From the NCBI RefSeq assembly GCF_003628435.1, contig NZ_RBZN01000013.1:1-64000 (forward strand): a stretch of DNA of 64,000 nucleotides, written 5' to 3'. Source of the stretch: Ureibacillus endophyticus (GTDB lineage: Bacteria; Bacillota; Bacilli; Bacillales_A; Planococcaceae). The translations under genes were made by a program, and so were the position numbers. Positions 16,365 through 24,746 of the stretch are shown here, piece by piece. Position 1 is the stretch's first letter. Every line of letters begins with the position of its first letter. A model generated the notes under the pieces. That model made no database searches and had not been told where the DNA came from. It saw nothing but the letters and a program-made list of their open reading frames with translations.

Positions 16365-17450
16365 ATGGGGATTCATTTTTTCACTGGTTTTCCTGGATTT
16401 ATTACAAGTCAACTTATTCGAAGTGTTTTTGAGAAGAAAGTTTCAGATTCTGTAATCGTATTAGTGTTACCAACGGAAATTGAAAAAGCACAAAAAGAAA
16501 TGGAAGAAATACTTACCCATTATCCTGGATGCACAATGGAGTTAGTAAAAGGGGATATTACGTTACCGAACCTTGATTTGGACCATGACATCTTGAAACG
16601 TATTGTGCCTGAGATTTCGGTCTTTTGGCATTTAGCCGCAATTTATGACTTAGCTGTACCAAGAGAAGTTGCTTGGAAAGTAAATGTTCATGGTACATCC
16701 ATGGTAAATGACTTTGTTGTATCACTACCCAATCTTAACCGTTACATGTATTTTAGTACTGCTTATGTTGCAGGGACGAGAGAAGGGGTATTGTTAGAGA
16801 CGGAACTTGTTCGACCACCTCAATTTAAAAATTACTATGAAGAAACAAAATTTGAAGCAGAACTATTAGTCGAGGATCTAAAGGGAAAAGTCCCAACTAC
16901 AATTATACGTCCTGGCATCGTTAGAGGACACTCGGTTACTGGTGAAACGATTAAATTTGATGGTCCTTATTTTTTCTTAAATATGATTGATCGTTTAAAA
17001 AGTTTACCCTTTATACCCTATTTAGGTCATTCTACTTCAACGATTAATGTAGTCCCTGTTGATTATATTGTTGATGCAGCAACATTTATTTGTACAGAGG
17101 AAAGTGCGATTAATAAAACACTACATTTAACCGATCCACAACCCCATCCAGTGCAAGAAGTGTTTCGTACTATGGTAAAGGAAATGACAGGTAAATATCC
17201 AAGGGGACGTTTTCCAATAGAAATTGCTCGATCTATGATGAAAATAAAAAATTTAAGAAAAATGCTAGGTGTTGAAATAGAAACATTAGATTACTTAACA
17301 TGGAATGCAACCTTCGATAGTCGGCAAGCACAGGAAATTTTGATAAAGGGGAACATCACTTGTCCAGACTTCATCGCATCCATTCCATCAATGGTTAAAT
17401 TTTATAATGAAAATAAAGGTAACAAACTTTACCAAATTGAAATAAAATAA
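16365..17450 (+). CDS. Extended short-chain dehydrogenase (NAD-binding 4, male-sterility-like)
   Basis: A soluble 361-residue oxidoreductase of the extended SDR group related to the NAD-binding domain of fatty acyl-CoA/carboxylic acid reductases. The N-terminus has TGFPGFITSQLI (variant Gly-rich nucleotide loop), VKGDITLP, WHLAAIYDL, and the catalytic Tyr/Lys in YYEETKFEAE (about 164). The C-terminal half includes NVVPVDYIVDAATFI and is less conserved. The ATG follows CTGGGGGTC. It stands alone between prfC and the manganese riboswitch. Substrate unknown. Confidence 0.75.
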   Translation: MGIHFFTGFPGFITSQLIRSVFEKKVSDSVIVLVLPTEIEKAQKEMEEILTHYPGCTMELVKGDITLPNLDLDHDILKRIVPEISVFWHLAAIYDLAVPREVAWKVNVHGTSMVNDFVVSLPNLNRYMYFSTAYVAGTREGVLLETELVRPPQFKNYYEETKFEAELLVEDLKGKVPTTIIRPGIVRGHSVTGETIKFDGPYFFLNMIDRLKSLPFIPYLGHSTSTINVVPVDYIVDAATFICTEESAINKTLHLTDPQPHPVQEVFRTMVKEMTGKYPRGRFPIEIARSMMKIKNLRKMLGVEIETLDYLTWNATFDSRQAQEILIKGNITCPDFIASIPSMVKFYNENKGNKLYQIEIK

Positions 17451-17452
17451 TA

Positions 17453-17482
17453 TTGAAGATATTAGTGAATTTGTGTTATAAT
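17453..17482 (+). promoter_or_regulatory. SigA promoter of the riboswitch-terC transcript
   Basis: TTGAAG (17453-17458), 18 bases, TATAAT (17477-17482), about 40 bases before the riboswitch. Confidence 0.6.
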
Positions 17483-17517
17483 CAGGTTACAGAAAATCAA
17501 ATATCCATTTGACTATT

Positions 17518-17668
17518 GTCAAAGGGGAGTAGCTTATAAGTATTGTGAGATACTTACTTCACATTCGTCATTACATGGTTTGTTCCATCGGGTGTGAGAG
17601 CATAATTTGCACGTATAATTATTGCTAAGCAAGACCTTTGCCTATTATTTAGGCAGAGGTCTTTTATT
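17518..17668 (+). ncRNA. yybP-ykoY manganese riboswitch with terminator
   Basis: The leader carries the conserved pieces of the Mn2+-sensing yybP-ykoY aptamer: AAAGGGGAGTAGC at 17521, a variable hairpin (AGTATT..), CGTCATTACATGG, CGGGTGTGAGAGCA, and the closing GCAAGACCTTTGCCT. The last part also starts an intrinsic terminator (AAGACCTTTGCCT/AGGCAGAGGTCTT, 17631-17663, then TTTTATTTT). Mn2+ binding is known to stabilise the aptamer and prevent the terminator, switching on the downstream TerC-family exporter. Confidence 0.93.
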
Positions 17669-17746
17669 TTGCCTAAATTTGGAGATTTCTGTGTATTTTA
17701 AAATCCCATCAATATGGGCATAAAAAGACTAAGGAGGAACTATCTC

Positions 17747-18526
17747 GTGGAAGCAATATTATTGGAATATGCTTGGGTACTAGTCGTACTTGTTGTATTA
17801 GAAGGACTTTTAGCAGCCGATAACGCAGTCGTAATGGCAGTTATGGTAAAACACTTACCAGAAAATAAACAGAAAAAAGCGTTATTTTATGGATTAATTG
17901 GTGCATTTATTTTCCGCTTTGTTGCGTTATTCTTGATTACAGTTTTAGTGAACTATTGGGAAATTCAAGCGATTGGTGCTGCTTATCTATTATTTATCTC
18001 AATTAAACACATTTATGACTCGAAATTTAAGAAGTCAGAAGAAACAAAAGAAGATATTGAAGAACATACTCAAAAAGGAAAAGGATTTTGGGCGACTGTT
18101 GCTAAAGTTGAATTAGCAGACATCGCCTTTGCAGTAGACTCTATGTTAGCAGCTGTTGCGATTGCCGTAACGTTACCTGAAATGGGAGATTTCCATATTG
18201 GAGGTATTAATGCTGGACAATTCGCTGTGATGTTCTTGGGTGGTATTATCGGTATGGTTATCATGCGATTTGCTGCACAGTGGTTTGTAAAAATCTTAAA
18301 CAAATATCCAGATTTAGAAACTGCAGCATTTTTAATTGTTGGATGGGTTGGTGTAAAATTAGTTGTATTAACATTATCACACGATAAAGTTGGAATTTTA
18401 CCACATGAGTTTCCACATTCAACACCATGGAAATTAACATTCTGGATTGTATTGTTACTTATCGCTCTTGGTGGATATTTTATCAGTGTAGCGAAAAAGA
18501 AAAAGCAAGTTGTAGAAGAAAAATAA
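17747..18526 (+). CDS. TerC-family membrane protein, Mn2+ export/metalation (YkoY/MeeY type)
   Basis: Polytopic membrane protein of 259 residues with about seven helices. The TerC hallmarks are the acidic intramembrane motifs EGLLAADNAVVMAVMVKHLP (about 18-37) and ELADIAFAVDSMLAAVAIA, which place Glu/Asp residues for metal transport. B. subtilis YkoY/YceF homologues export Mn2+ and help metalate secreted enzymes. The start is GTG 17747 after AAGGAGG; an in-frame ATG at 17714 precedes that site. The manganese riboswitch directly upstream supports the substrate. Confidence 0.92.
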   Translation: MEAILLEYAWVLVVLVVLEGLLAADNAVVMAVMVKHLPENKQKKALFYGLIGAFIFRFVALFLITVLVNYWEIQAIGAAYLLFISIKHIYDSKFKKSEETKEDIEEHTQKGKGFWATVAKVELADIAFAVDSMLAAVAIAVTLPEMGDFHIGGINAGQFAVMFLGGIIGMVIMRFAAQWFVKILNKYPDLETAAFLIVGWVGVKLVVLTLSHDKVGILPHEFPHSTPWKLTFWIVLLLIALGGYFISVAKKKKQVVEEK

Positions 18527-18538
18527 AATGGTTTTTTA

Positions 18539-18570
18539 GAGGAGCACATTGCTGTTCCTCTTTTATTTTA
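18539..18570 (+). terminator. Terminator after terC
   Basis: GAGGA(GCA) and TGC(TGT)TCCTC form a hairpin followed by TTTTATTTTA. Confidence 0.65.
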
Positions 18571-18627
18571 CTCTTGTATTCCTTATACTAATAAAAAGTT
18601 CTATATTATGGATAAGAGGCGAAATAT

Positions 18628-19977
18628 GTGACTCACAAGAAAAAACATAGTAGAGCAATCACGCCATTTCAATTATTGGTTTCATACTATTTTATCGCAA
18701 TTGCGTCTTCGTTTTTATTATTAAGAATTCCAGCTGTTTACGAAGAGGGGAAAGAAGTTTCTTTAGTAGATAGTTTGTTTACGGCAGTTAGTGCGGTCAG
18801 TGTTACGGGATTATCTGTGTTTGACATTTCATCCACTTTAACACCTTTCGGAATGGTAGTCCTATTAGTTATATTGCAACTTGGAGCAATCGGAATTATG
18901 TCCTTGGGCACATTTCTTTGGCTAATAACAGGGAAAAGAATTGGGATGAGAGAAAGACAATTAATTATGATTGATTTTAATCAATCTCAAGTGTCTGGTG
19001 TTGTACAATTATTGAAAGAAATCGTTAAGCTCTTATTTATTATTGAGGCAGTCGGCGCATTAATTCTTTCCCTTCACTTCCACCAATATTTTGATACTTG
19101 GGGTGAAGCCATTAAACATGGGGTTTTTGCATCCATATCTGCAACAACTAACGGTGGATTTGATATCACTGGGGAAAGTCTACAACCGTTCCATACCGAT
19201 TATTTTGTTCAATTTATTACAATGATTTTAATTGTCTTAGGAGCGATTGGGTTCCCAGTATTAATTGAAGTTAAAAATTTTTTATTTAGAAAAAAGGATA
19301 CTTTTCGCTTTTCGCTTTTTACTAAAATTACAGCATTAACTTATTTTGTTTTATTTATTGTTGGAACACTCGTTATAATTTTGGTGGAATCGTTCTTGTC
19401 TTTTAAAGGGATGACATGGTATGAAAAGCTATTTACAGCAATGTTTCATTCTATTTCTTCCCGATCTGGAGGCTTAACAACATATGATGTATCACAATTT
19501 AGTGAAGCCACAGATATTTTTTTAAGTTTTCTTATGTTTATCGGTTCTTCTCCAAGTTCTGTTGGAGGGGGAATAAGAACTACTACTTTTGCTATAGCAA
19601 TTTTATTCCTTATAAACTTTGCAAACGGTAGGACAGAAATCCAAATATTTGGACGAGAAATCCATTTAAGTGATATTTTTCGCTCTTACGTTGTAATTAT
19701 CCTTGCGTTTTTTATGGTTATGATTTCGACAATGGTGTTGTTAATAACAGAGCCATATGCAACAACTACACAAATTATTTTTGAAATTACTTCTGCCTTC
19801 GGTACTTGTGGTATGTCCCTAGGGATTACTGATAGCCTATCAACTGAAGGGAAGTTTGTTGTAATGATTTTAATGTTCATTGGTCGAGTAGGCCTAATTT
19901 CATTTTTATATACTTTGGGCGGTAAAGCAGAAAAACCACCTTATCGCTACCCGAAGGAACGTGTCATAATAGGATAA
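18628..19977 (+). CDS. K+ uptake channel subunit, KtrB/KtrD (TrkH) family
   Basis: Membrane pore of a Na+-dependent Ktr K+ transporter, 449 residues. It has the four M1-P-M2 repeats of the superfamily, with pore-loop signatures SAVSVTGLSVFD, SATTNGGFDITG, SSRSGGLTTYDV and TSAFGTCGMSLG; SSPSSVGGGIRTTTF marks the conserved loop after the third pore. It starts with GTG after AAGAGGCG. There is no RCK gene beside it, but a KtrC-type subunit is encoded at 49343, so a KtrCD-like pair from two loci is plausible. KtrB versus KtrD cannot be decided here. Confidence 0.93.
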   Translation: MTHKKKHSRAITPFQLLVSYYFIAIASSFLLLRIPAVYEEGKEVSLVDSLFTAVSAVSVTGLSVFDISSTLTPFGMVVLLVILQLGAIGIMSLGTFLWLITGKRIGMRERQLIMIDFNQSQVSGVVQLLKEIVKLLFIIEAVGALILSLHFHQYFDTWGEAIKHGVFASISATTNGGFDITGESLQPFHTDYFVQFITMILIVLGAIGFPVLIEVKNFLFRKKDTFRFSLFTKITALTYFVLFIVGTLVIILVESFLSFKGMTWYEKLFTAMFHSISSRSGGLTTYDVSQFSEATDIFLSFLMFIGSSPSSVGGGIRTTTFAIAILFLINFANGRTEIQIFGREIHLSDIFRSYVVIILAFFMVMISTMVLLITEPYATTTQIIFEITSAFGTCGMSLGITDSLSTEGKFVVMILMFIGRVGLISFLYTLGGKAEKPPYRYPKERVIIG

Positions 19978-19986
19978 ATTATGTTG

Positions 19987-20022
19987 ATGTCTCATACATT
20001 TAAAAAGTATGAGACATTTTTA
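19987..20022 (+). terminator. Terminator after the Ktr subunit
   Basis: ATGTCTCATAC (19987-19997) pairs perfectly with GTATGAGACAT (20007-20017), followed by TTTTTAG. Confidence 0.9.
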
Positions 20023-20466
20023 GTTTAATAAGTATTGTAAATATTATTTTATATATGTAATAACGTAAAAGTATTGCACGAATTATCTGAAAAAAGAGTG
20101 CGCTATTTATAATATTTTGTTTTAAAATGTGAATTATTGGGTATATAGTATTGATTTTAGAAATATCTTGAAATTAATGGTAAATAACAAATCAACAAAA
20201 AAGGCGATAAAAAAGTCAAAAAAATATCTTTTTAGATTTAAAAGTACTAATTGGAATTGGATAAAAATTGGAAAATGATATTTTTTACCCATTTTTTTAT
20301 AAAAAAAACTATGAAATAATTTTAATAATATTTTATATAGAGAATATTTTGAAAATGAAAAAATAAGTCATAATCAAATATTATAGATAATAGAATAAAT
20401 GTAAAAGATTTGCGTGAAAAATAGAGAGAGAGTATTTTCCCAAATGGAAGGATTGGTGTAAAAAGA
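20023..20466. other. Very AT-rich intergenic leader of the kinase gene
   Basis: About 440 bases, strikingly AT-rich even for this genome, with many A and T tracts. I see no ORF, hairpin terminator, Spo0A box or clear sigma-H promoter. It presumably holds the promoter of the histidine kinase. Confidence 0.5.
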
Positions 20467-21903
20467 ATGGTGAAAACTGTAAGTCCTATTTTTAGGAAAT
20501 TGTTTCAAGCCGTCAAAGATCCAGTACTTATTTTAAATACTTCTTGTCAGATTGAGTCAATAAATGACTACGCAGCGCAATTACTTAATATAAATAATGT
20601 AACTAAACAACAACCATTACCAATGGACGAGCCATCAAAACTTCAATGGGCTTCGTTTGTAGATAAAATTCGAATGGATATGGGTGGTTTTTGCGTGTTG
20701 AATATTAAAACAAGTGAAAACCAATATAGAAAAATTAAATTAGCTGGTTATTATCATGAAAGAGAAAAATTAATTTTTGCACGAATATCATTAATCCATG
20801 AGGAAATATTCTCAATGATTAATGATGTCCCTCATGGAATGATTTTGACGGCTATTAGTGGTGAAATTATTGATTTGAACGACATAGCATCAAATTATAT
20901 TGAGTGTGAAAAATGCGAGATTATTAATTGTCAGCATGAAAATATCTTTGACTATTTAATTGACTATAATTATAGTAAACTTCAATATTTTGCTAACTTG
21001 ATGAATAACGGACGAGCATCCATTAACGTTTCCAAAACAAATCGTTTTGGTGAAGAAATGTTTTATAAGCTCGAAAGTAAATTCAATTATAAAATGAGCA
21101 TGATTGTTACAACAATTACGGATGAGACAGAAAATGTTAAGTTAAAACAACAACTTGAGCAACAAAATTCGTTAAATGCTATTGGACAAATGGCTGCTAG
21201 CATTGCTCATGAAATCCGAAATCCAATGACTTCATTAAAAGGATTTATTGAGTTGTTGAAAATTAATTCTACAGAAGATGGTTACAAATATTTAAATGTA
21301 ATGGATTCTGAAATCCACCGTATGGAAAAGATATTAAGCGAGTTCTTATACTTATCAAAACCAAAAGAACGTAGCTTTGAAAAATTATCAATCGCGCAAA
21401 TAGTAGATGAAGTAATTGAATTGATGTTACCTCATGCAGTTCACCATAATGTAATTTTAAGAAGTGATTATCATGATAATCAGAGTACACTAATATTTGG
21501 AAATGATAATCGATTAAAGCAAATGCTTATTAATCTGGTGAAAAATGCAATAGAAGCAATGCCTAATGGTGGACAAATTACAATTACTTTAGAAAATAAA
21601 GATTCATATATTCAGCTATCTGTTAAGGATGAAGGTGCAGGTATTACGGAGTTAGAACAAAGTAATTTATTTAAACCCTTCTATACGACAAAGGAAACGG
21701 GAACTGGTTTAGGTCTAGCATTGGTAAAAAAAGTTGTAGAAGAACATAATGGGTCTATTTCCGTAGAAAGTACTGTTGGAATGGGGACAACCTTTATTAT
21801 TAATCTTCCATTTTGTGAGCAAAATTTACAAACACAAGATGAAGAGGAACTAATCAACTATTGGACTAATAGAGAGTCCGTAAAAAAAATTCCAGTTGTA
21901 TAA
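20467..21903 (+). CDS. PAS-type sensor histidine kinase, sporulation-kinase-like
   Basis: A cytosolic 478-residue kinase with no membrane segment, as in KinA. Two PAS-like regions (about 10-110 and 118-225) are followed by HisKA with the phosphorylation site AHEIRNPMTSLKGFIELLK (His near residue 245) and a HATPase domain with NLVKNAIEAM (N box), DEGAGI (G1) and KETGTGLGLALVKK (G2). No response regulator gene is adjacent; orphan kinases with this H-box feed the Spo0A phosphorelay in Bacillus. A Spo0E-like gene lies 2.8 kb downstream. The link to Spo0A is inferred. Confidence 0.88.
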   Translation: MVKTVSPIFRKLFQAVKDPVLILNTSCQIESINDYAAQLLNINNVTKQQPLPMDEPSKLQWASFVDKIRMDMGGFCVLNIKTSENQYRKIKLAGYYHEREKLIFARISLIHEEIFSMINDVPHGMILTAISGEIIDLNDIASNYIECEKCEIINCQHENIFDYLIDYNYSKLQYFANLMNNGRASINVSKTNRFGEEMFYKLESKFNYKMSMIVTTITDETENVKLKQQLEQQNSLNAIGQMAASIAHEIRNPMTSLKGFIELLKINSTEDGYKYLNVMDSEIHRMEKILSEFLYLSKPKERSFEKLSIAQIVDEVIELMLPHAVHHNVILRSDYHDNQSTLIFGNDNRLKQMLINLVKNAIEAMPNGGQITITLENKDSYIQLSVKDEGAGITELEQSNLFKPFYTTKETGTGLGLALVKKVVEEHNGSISVESTVGMGTTFIINLPFCEQNLQTQDEEELINYWTNRESVKKIPVV

Positions 21904-21919
21904 TTTGATAAATGTATTT

Positions 21920-21969
21920 TTGACAAAGCTTTCTCTTAATCGATATAATGCATATATATCGATAAAGAG
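21920..21969 (+). promoter_or_regulatory. marR promoter with overlapping palindromic operator
   Basis: TTGACA (21920-21925), 18 bases, TATAAT (21944-21949) is a near-consensus SigA promoter. A palindrome with 15-base arms and one mismatch (about 21934-21969, core ATCGATATA..TATATCGAT) spans the -10 and runs to the ribosome binding site. It is a good candidate for the binding site of the MarR protein encoded next, giving autorepression. Confidence 0.7.
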
Positions 21970-21980
21970 GATGAATTGTC

Positions 21981-22427
21981 ATGTCAACGAATGAGATTAA
22001 GCAATCGCTAAAATTATATATCGTTTTGTCTCGAGCGAATAAAGCAATAAATGAAGTGACGAATCAATTTTTTCAACAACATGGATTAAATCCGACGGAA
22101 TTTGCAGTTTTAGAGTTACTTTATCATAAAGGTCGTCAACCATTGCAACAAATTGGAAATAAAATTCTACTTGCTAGTGGTTCAATTACATATGTGATTG
22201 ATAAACTTGAGAAGAGGGGATATTTAAACCGAGTATCATGTCCATCAGATCGACGCGTGACGTTTGCAGAAATTACCGAAGAAGGTTCTAAATTTATGTC
22301 AACGTTATTTCCGGAACATGAACAAAACTTGCATGAATTATTAAGCGTCTTAACAGATGAAGAAAAAGAAACAGCAATTACCTTATTGAAAAAATTAGGA
22401 TTATCAATTAAAGACTTGTCATATTAA
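21981..22427 (+). CDS. MarR-family transcriptional regulator (MhqR-like)
   Basis: Dimeric winged-helix repressor of 148 residues. The DNA-binding core is LNPTEFAVLELLYHKGRQPL (about 35-55), then the recognition helix LASGSITYVIDKLEKRGYL and the wing RVSCPSDRRVTFAEITEEG. The overall pattern recalls B. subtilis MhqR (YkvE), which senses quinones, but it has a Cys in the wing (SCPSD) that I cannot interpret. A palindrome overlaps its own promoter. It has no obvious co-transcribed target. Confidence 0.88.
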   Translation: MSTNEIKQSLKLYIVLSRANKAINEVTNQFFQQHGLNPTEFAVLELLYHKGRQPLQQIGNKILLASGSITYVIDKLEKRGYLNRVSCPSDRRVTFAEITEEGSKFMSTLFPEHEQNLHELLSVLTDEEKETAITLLKKLGLSIKDLSY

Positions 22428-22437
22428 TAAGAAAAAT

Positions 22438-22468
22438 GGGAGCATTTTTGTGCTTCTATTTTTTTTTG
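22438..22468 (+). terminator. Probable terminator after marR
   Basis: GGGAGCA and TGCTTCT form a short stem followed by a run of nine T's. Confidence 0.5.
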
Positions 22469-22549
22469 TGGGATTTTTGGCTCAAATTGCGAATCCTCTT
22501 ATACCTATTAATATAAAGCTTATTAATTTATCTTAGTTAGTGATCAGTT

Positions 22550-22612
22550 TAAAAAAATAAAAATAGGGGGTAGTTCAAAGTCAATTAGCAATTGACCTGA
22601 TCTACCCCCTAT
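22550..22612 (-). terminator. Terminator of the lipoprotein gene
   Basis: AGGGGGTAG (22565-22573) and CTACCCCCT (22602-22610) form the outer stem, with GTCAATT/AATTGAC inside. On the minus strand a T-rich run follows. Confidence 0.85.
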
Positions 22613-22625
22613 TAATTTAAAGTTT

Positions 22626-23288
22626 TTATTTTGGTTGAACACTTAAGCCCATCTTAATAAATGCATCAGATAAATCGTATTTTGCATGGTCGTAAATTGT
22701 AAGGCGCACTAGAGAATCGCCTTTTTCGTATACTACCATCAATACTTCTTCATCTTCAAAGTTTGTTTTATAGGCTGCTGAATTAGTAAGTTTATTTTCA
22801 TCATGATAAGTTTTGAAATCAAATGTTTCATACTCCTCATTGATAGCAGACATTGTTTCTTCCGTATTAGCAACCAAATCATCGAAAGTTGTATCATTTA
22901 CTGTAGCGTATTCAATTCGCATGAAGATTGAGTCATCTTTTTCGTAATATAATACATCTTTTCCTGGTTCTTCTGCAGTTAACGAAAATCCTTCTATTGT
23001 TTGAATTGTATATTTTTCACTGTCTACAGAAGTAGTTGATTCTGTTTGTTCTTCATTGTTTGATGTGTATGAAATTTCAGGTTTTACTTCTTCACTATCA
23101 GTTTGAGGTTCTTCTTGTTCCTCATTTGTTATTGGTGGTTCTTTTTCTTCAGCATTGTTGTTAATATCACTATCCGCGGTAATTGAATCACTTGCAGGTT
23201 CTGTAGTAGGCTCCTCGGCTGTATTACAAGCTGCAAGTATCACAATGGACAGAAATAACGTCATTAGTAATAATAAGTTATTTTTCAT
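22626..23288 (-). CDS. Secreted lipoprotein of unknown function
   Basis: 220 residues. The signal peptide ends in lipobox LAAC (Cys near residue 21). A long acidic Glu/Thr/Ser linker (about 22-90) follows, then a folded domain of about 120 residues starting YTIQTIEGFSLTAEEPGKDV. The linker composition is typical of surface lipoproteins that span the cell wall. The C-terminal domain (KDDSIFMRIEYATVN, VYEKGDSLVRLTIYD) looks beta-rich but I do not recognise a family. ATG follows AAGGAGG. Divergent from nothing obvious; its own terminator is present. Confidence 0.75.
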   Translation of the reverse strand: MKNNLLLLMTLFLSIVILAACNTAEEPTTEPASDSITADSDINNNAEEKEPPITNEEQEEPQTDSEEVKPEISYTSNNEEQTESTTSVDSEKYTIQTIEGFSLTAEEPGKDVLYYEKDDSIFMRIEYATVNDTTFDDLVANTEETMSAINEEYETFDFKTYHDENKLTNSAAYKTNFEDEEVLMVVYEKGDSLVRLTIYDHAKYDLSDAFIKMGLSVQPK

Positions 23289-23357
23289 AAGTTACATCCT
23301 CCTTGTTGAATTAAACGTTTTTAGATGGTTAAAGTTTCATTTTTTGCAAAAAAATTA

Positions 23358-23969
23358 TTAATTTAGTGGGATAACCAAAAATAATAATAAGATAAACACT
23401 TCATGAGCTACGATAATAAGTGGCATACTTTGCTTCCATTCATAAAGAAAGCCCCACATTAGCCCAGCAATTAATGCAACAATTGCTCCTAGCATAAATC
23501 CACTAATCGCTACAGAAAATGCAAATAAAATGCTAGTTATAATAACTGCTATAATTGGTGAGAACCATTTCTTTAATTGTTGCTGGACATATCCTCTCCA
23601 AAATAATTCTTCACCCACTACAATAATAAAAATTAGAAGTAAGTAATGCCATATATTGTTAGGGCCATAGTTATTAAGGAATTTTGTTATAGTTTTTAAT
23701 AGACTTGTATCTACTTTCGAAATGATAAAATATCCAAGCCGAACAATAGCATACAAAATTGTCCCGTAACCAATACCCAAAATAAGATATTTCCAAGTAG
23801 GAAGTTCATCATTAAACTTTCCTGCAATTATGGCAATAGCCATACCTACTAATAAGGTAAATGTATAAAGGTACCAAAAGATTGCAGTTTCCTTAAATGT
23901 GAAAAATAACAGGATGTAGACGAAAACTATTGATAGAAGGAGTACTAAAGTTTGCTTTGAAAATTTCAT
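23358..23969 (-). CDS. CPBP-family intramembrane metalloprotease
   Basis: Polytopic membrane protein of 203 residues (Abi/CAAX protease superfamily). The family motif EELFWRGYVQQ (EExxxR, about 122-132) and a late HEVFILLL give the metal ligands, within about six helices. Related proteins process prenylated or signal-peptide substrates or confer bacteriocin immunity; nothing nearby selects one role. ATG 23969 is chosen because GAAGGAGGT lies before it; the in-frame ATG 30 bases earlier lacks a site. Confidence 0.85.
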   Translation of the reverse strand: MKFSKQTLVLLLSIVFVYILLFFTFKETAIFWYLYTFTLLVGMAIAIIAGKFNDELPTWKYLILGIGYGTILYAIVRLGYFIISKVDTSLLKTITKFLNNYGPNNIWHYLLLIFIIVVGEELFWRGYVQQQLKKWFSPIIAVIITSILFAFSVAISGFMLGAIVALIAGLMWGFLYEWKQSMPLIIVAHEVFILLLFLVIPLN

Positions 23970-24000
23970 AATCTGACCTCCTTCTATACATTTTAACAAA

Positions 24001-24038
24001 AAAAAAATCCCCTATCATCTTTTTGCGAATAATGGGGA
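24001..24038 (-). terminator. Probable terminator after ykvS
   Basis: TCCCC (24008-24012) and GGGGA (24034-24038) form a short stem, followed on the minus strand by a run of about ten T's. Confidence 0.45.
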
Positions 24039-24139
24039 ATTTAATTTACTTACTTGAAGCTGAGAGTTAAACTATCTTCAACCTTTGTTGCCTAATTTTT
24101 TTCTATGATATTTTAGGATACAACAAAAATCGAATTCTC

Positions 24140-24322
24140 TTAAAATTGACTTAATATTTTATATTTTTTATGGTTTACTACAGTTTTTTCTTCCATTTCT
24201 AAATCATGAAAATTATCCATAATTGTTAAGTCAACAATGACAGAGTTTTCATTAACTTTTTCGACTACCCCTTGTAGTCCTTCTTTGAACTCGACAATAT
24301 TTCCAACCTCTGCTATTTTCAT
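24140..24322 (-). CDS. ykvS: YkvS, DUF2187 small protein
   Basis: A 60-residue cytosolic protein matching remembered B. subtilis YkvS almost throughout: KIAEVGNIVEFKEGLQG, VEKVNENSVIVDLTIM, EEKTVVNHKKYKIL. The fold is a small KOW/SH3-like beta barrel. ATG 24322 follows AAGGAGCT; an upstream in-frame ATG at 24364 has no site. Function unknown. Confidence 0.9.
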   Translation of the reverse strand: MKIAEVGNIVEFKEGLQGVVEKVNENSVIVDLTIMDNFHDLEMEEKTVVNHKKYKILSQF

Positions 24323-24443
24323 AAGAGTCAGCTCCTTATTGACTAATATTATGAAAGTTTGCATTATTTTCTTAAAAAAGTAAAGAGCTTTTTGAATAAT
24401 TAATAAATTTTAACTATTTCTTAACAAGAAAGTAAGGTGTTTT

Positions 24444-24635
24444 ATGATGGAAATGTATAAAAATATGATTGAACAATTAAAAAATGGGGAAATAAAAAGT
24501 TTAGAAATTAAAAAAGAGGAGTTTTTACAATTTAGAGAAGTACTAGTAAAGGATGAAATGTTTAAACATTTTCGTGGCGAGGCAAAACAAGGGGGAAATG
24601 TCGTATTTACCTTTCTTGAAAATCCTAGATCTTAA
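24444..24635 (+). CDS. Small conserved-looking protein, unknown
   Basis: 63 residues, no membrane segment. An N-terminal charged helix ([20 protein letters not shown]) is followed by a short beta-like end ([20 protein letters not shown]). AAGGTG lies just before the ATG. It sits directly upstream of the Spo0E-like gene; the Spo0A-box-like site begins four bases after its stop codon. I do not recognise a family. Confidence 0.6.
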   Translation: MMEMYKNMIEQLKNGEIKSLEIKKEEFLQFREVLVKDEMFKHFRGEAKQGGNVVFTFLENPRS

Positions 24636-24638
24636 TAG

Positions 24639-24674
24639 TTGTCGAACTTTGTCTAATGATTTTCCTTCTATAAT
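24639..24674 (+). promoter_or_regulatory. Spo0A box and -10 upstream of the Spo0E-like gene
   Basis: TTGTCGAA (24639-24646) is a perfect match to the Spo0A-binding box. A TATAAT hexamer (24669-24674) lies 22 bases further on, so the box would overlap or abut the -35 region, a typical place for Spo0A control. An 8-base match can occur by chance in 64 kb. Confidence 0.45.
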
Positions 24675-24704
24675 GAATAAAAAACTCTATAATAGGAGGA
24701 CATC

Positions 24705-24746
24705 ATGAATTTTTTAGGAGGGGTTTTGTGGACAAAAACCTTTTAA
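24705..24746 (+). CDS. Leader mini-ORF overlapping the Spo0E-like start
   Basis: Thirteen codons (MNFLGGVLWTKTF) start at ATG after a strong TAGGAGG. The ORF contains the TAGGAGGGG site and the GTG start of the next gene in another frame, ending 17 bases beyond that GTG. Translation of one would affect the other. Whether the peptide matters is unknown. Confidence 0.4.
   Translation: MNFLGGVLWTKTF

Noticed and set aside
18070-18549. 159-codon minus-strand ORF inside terC
   Set aside because: Antisense shadow of a clear TerC coding frame; no ribosome binding site and no known domain.
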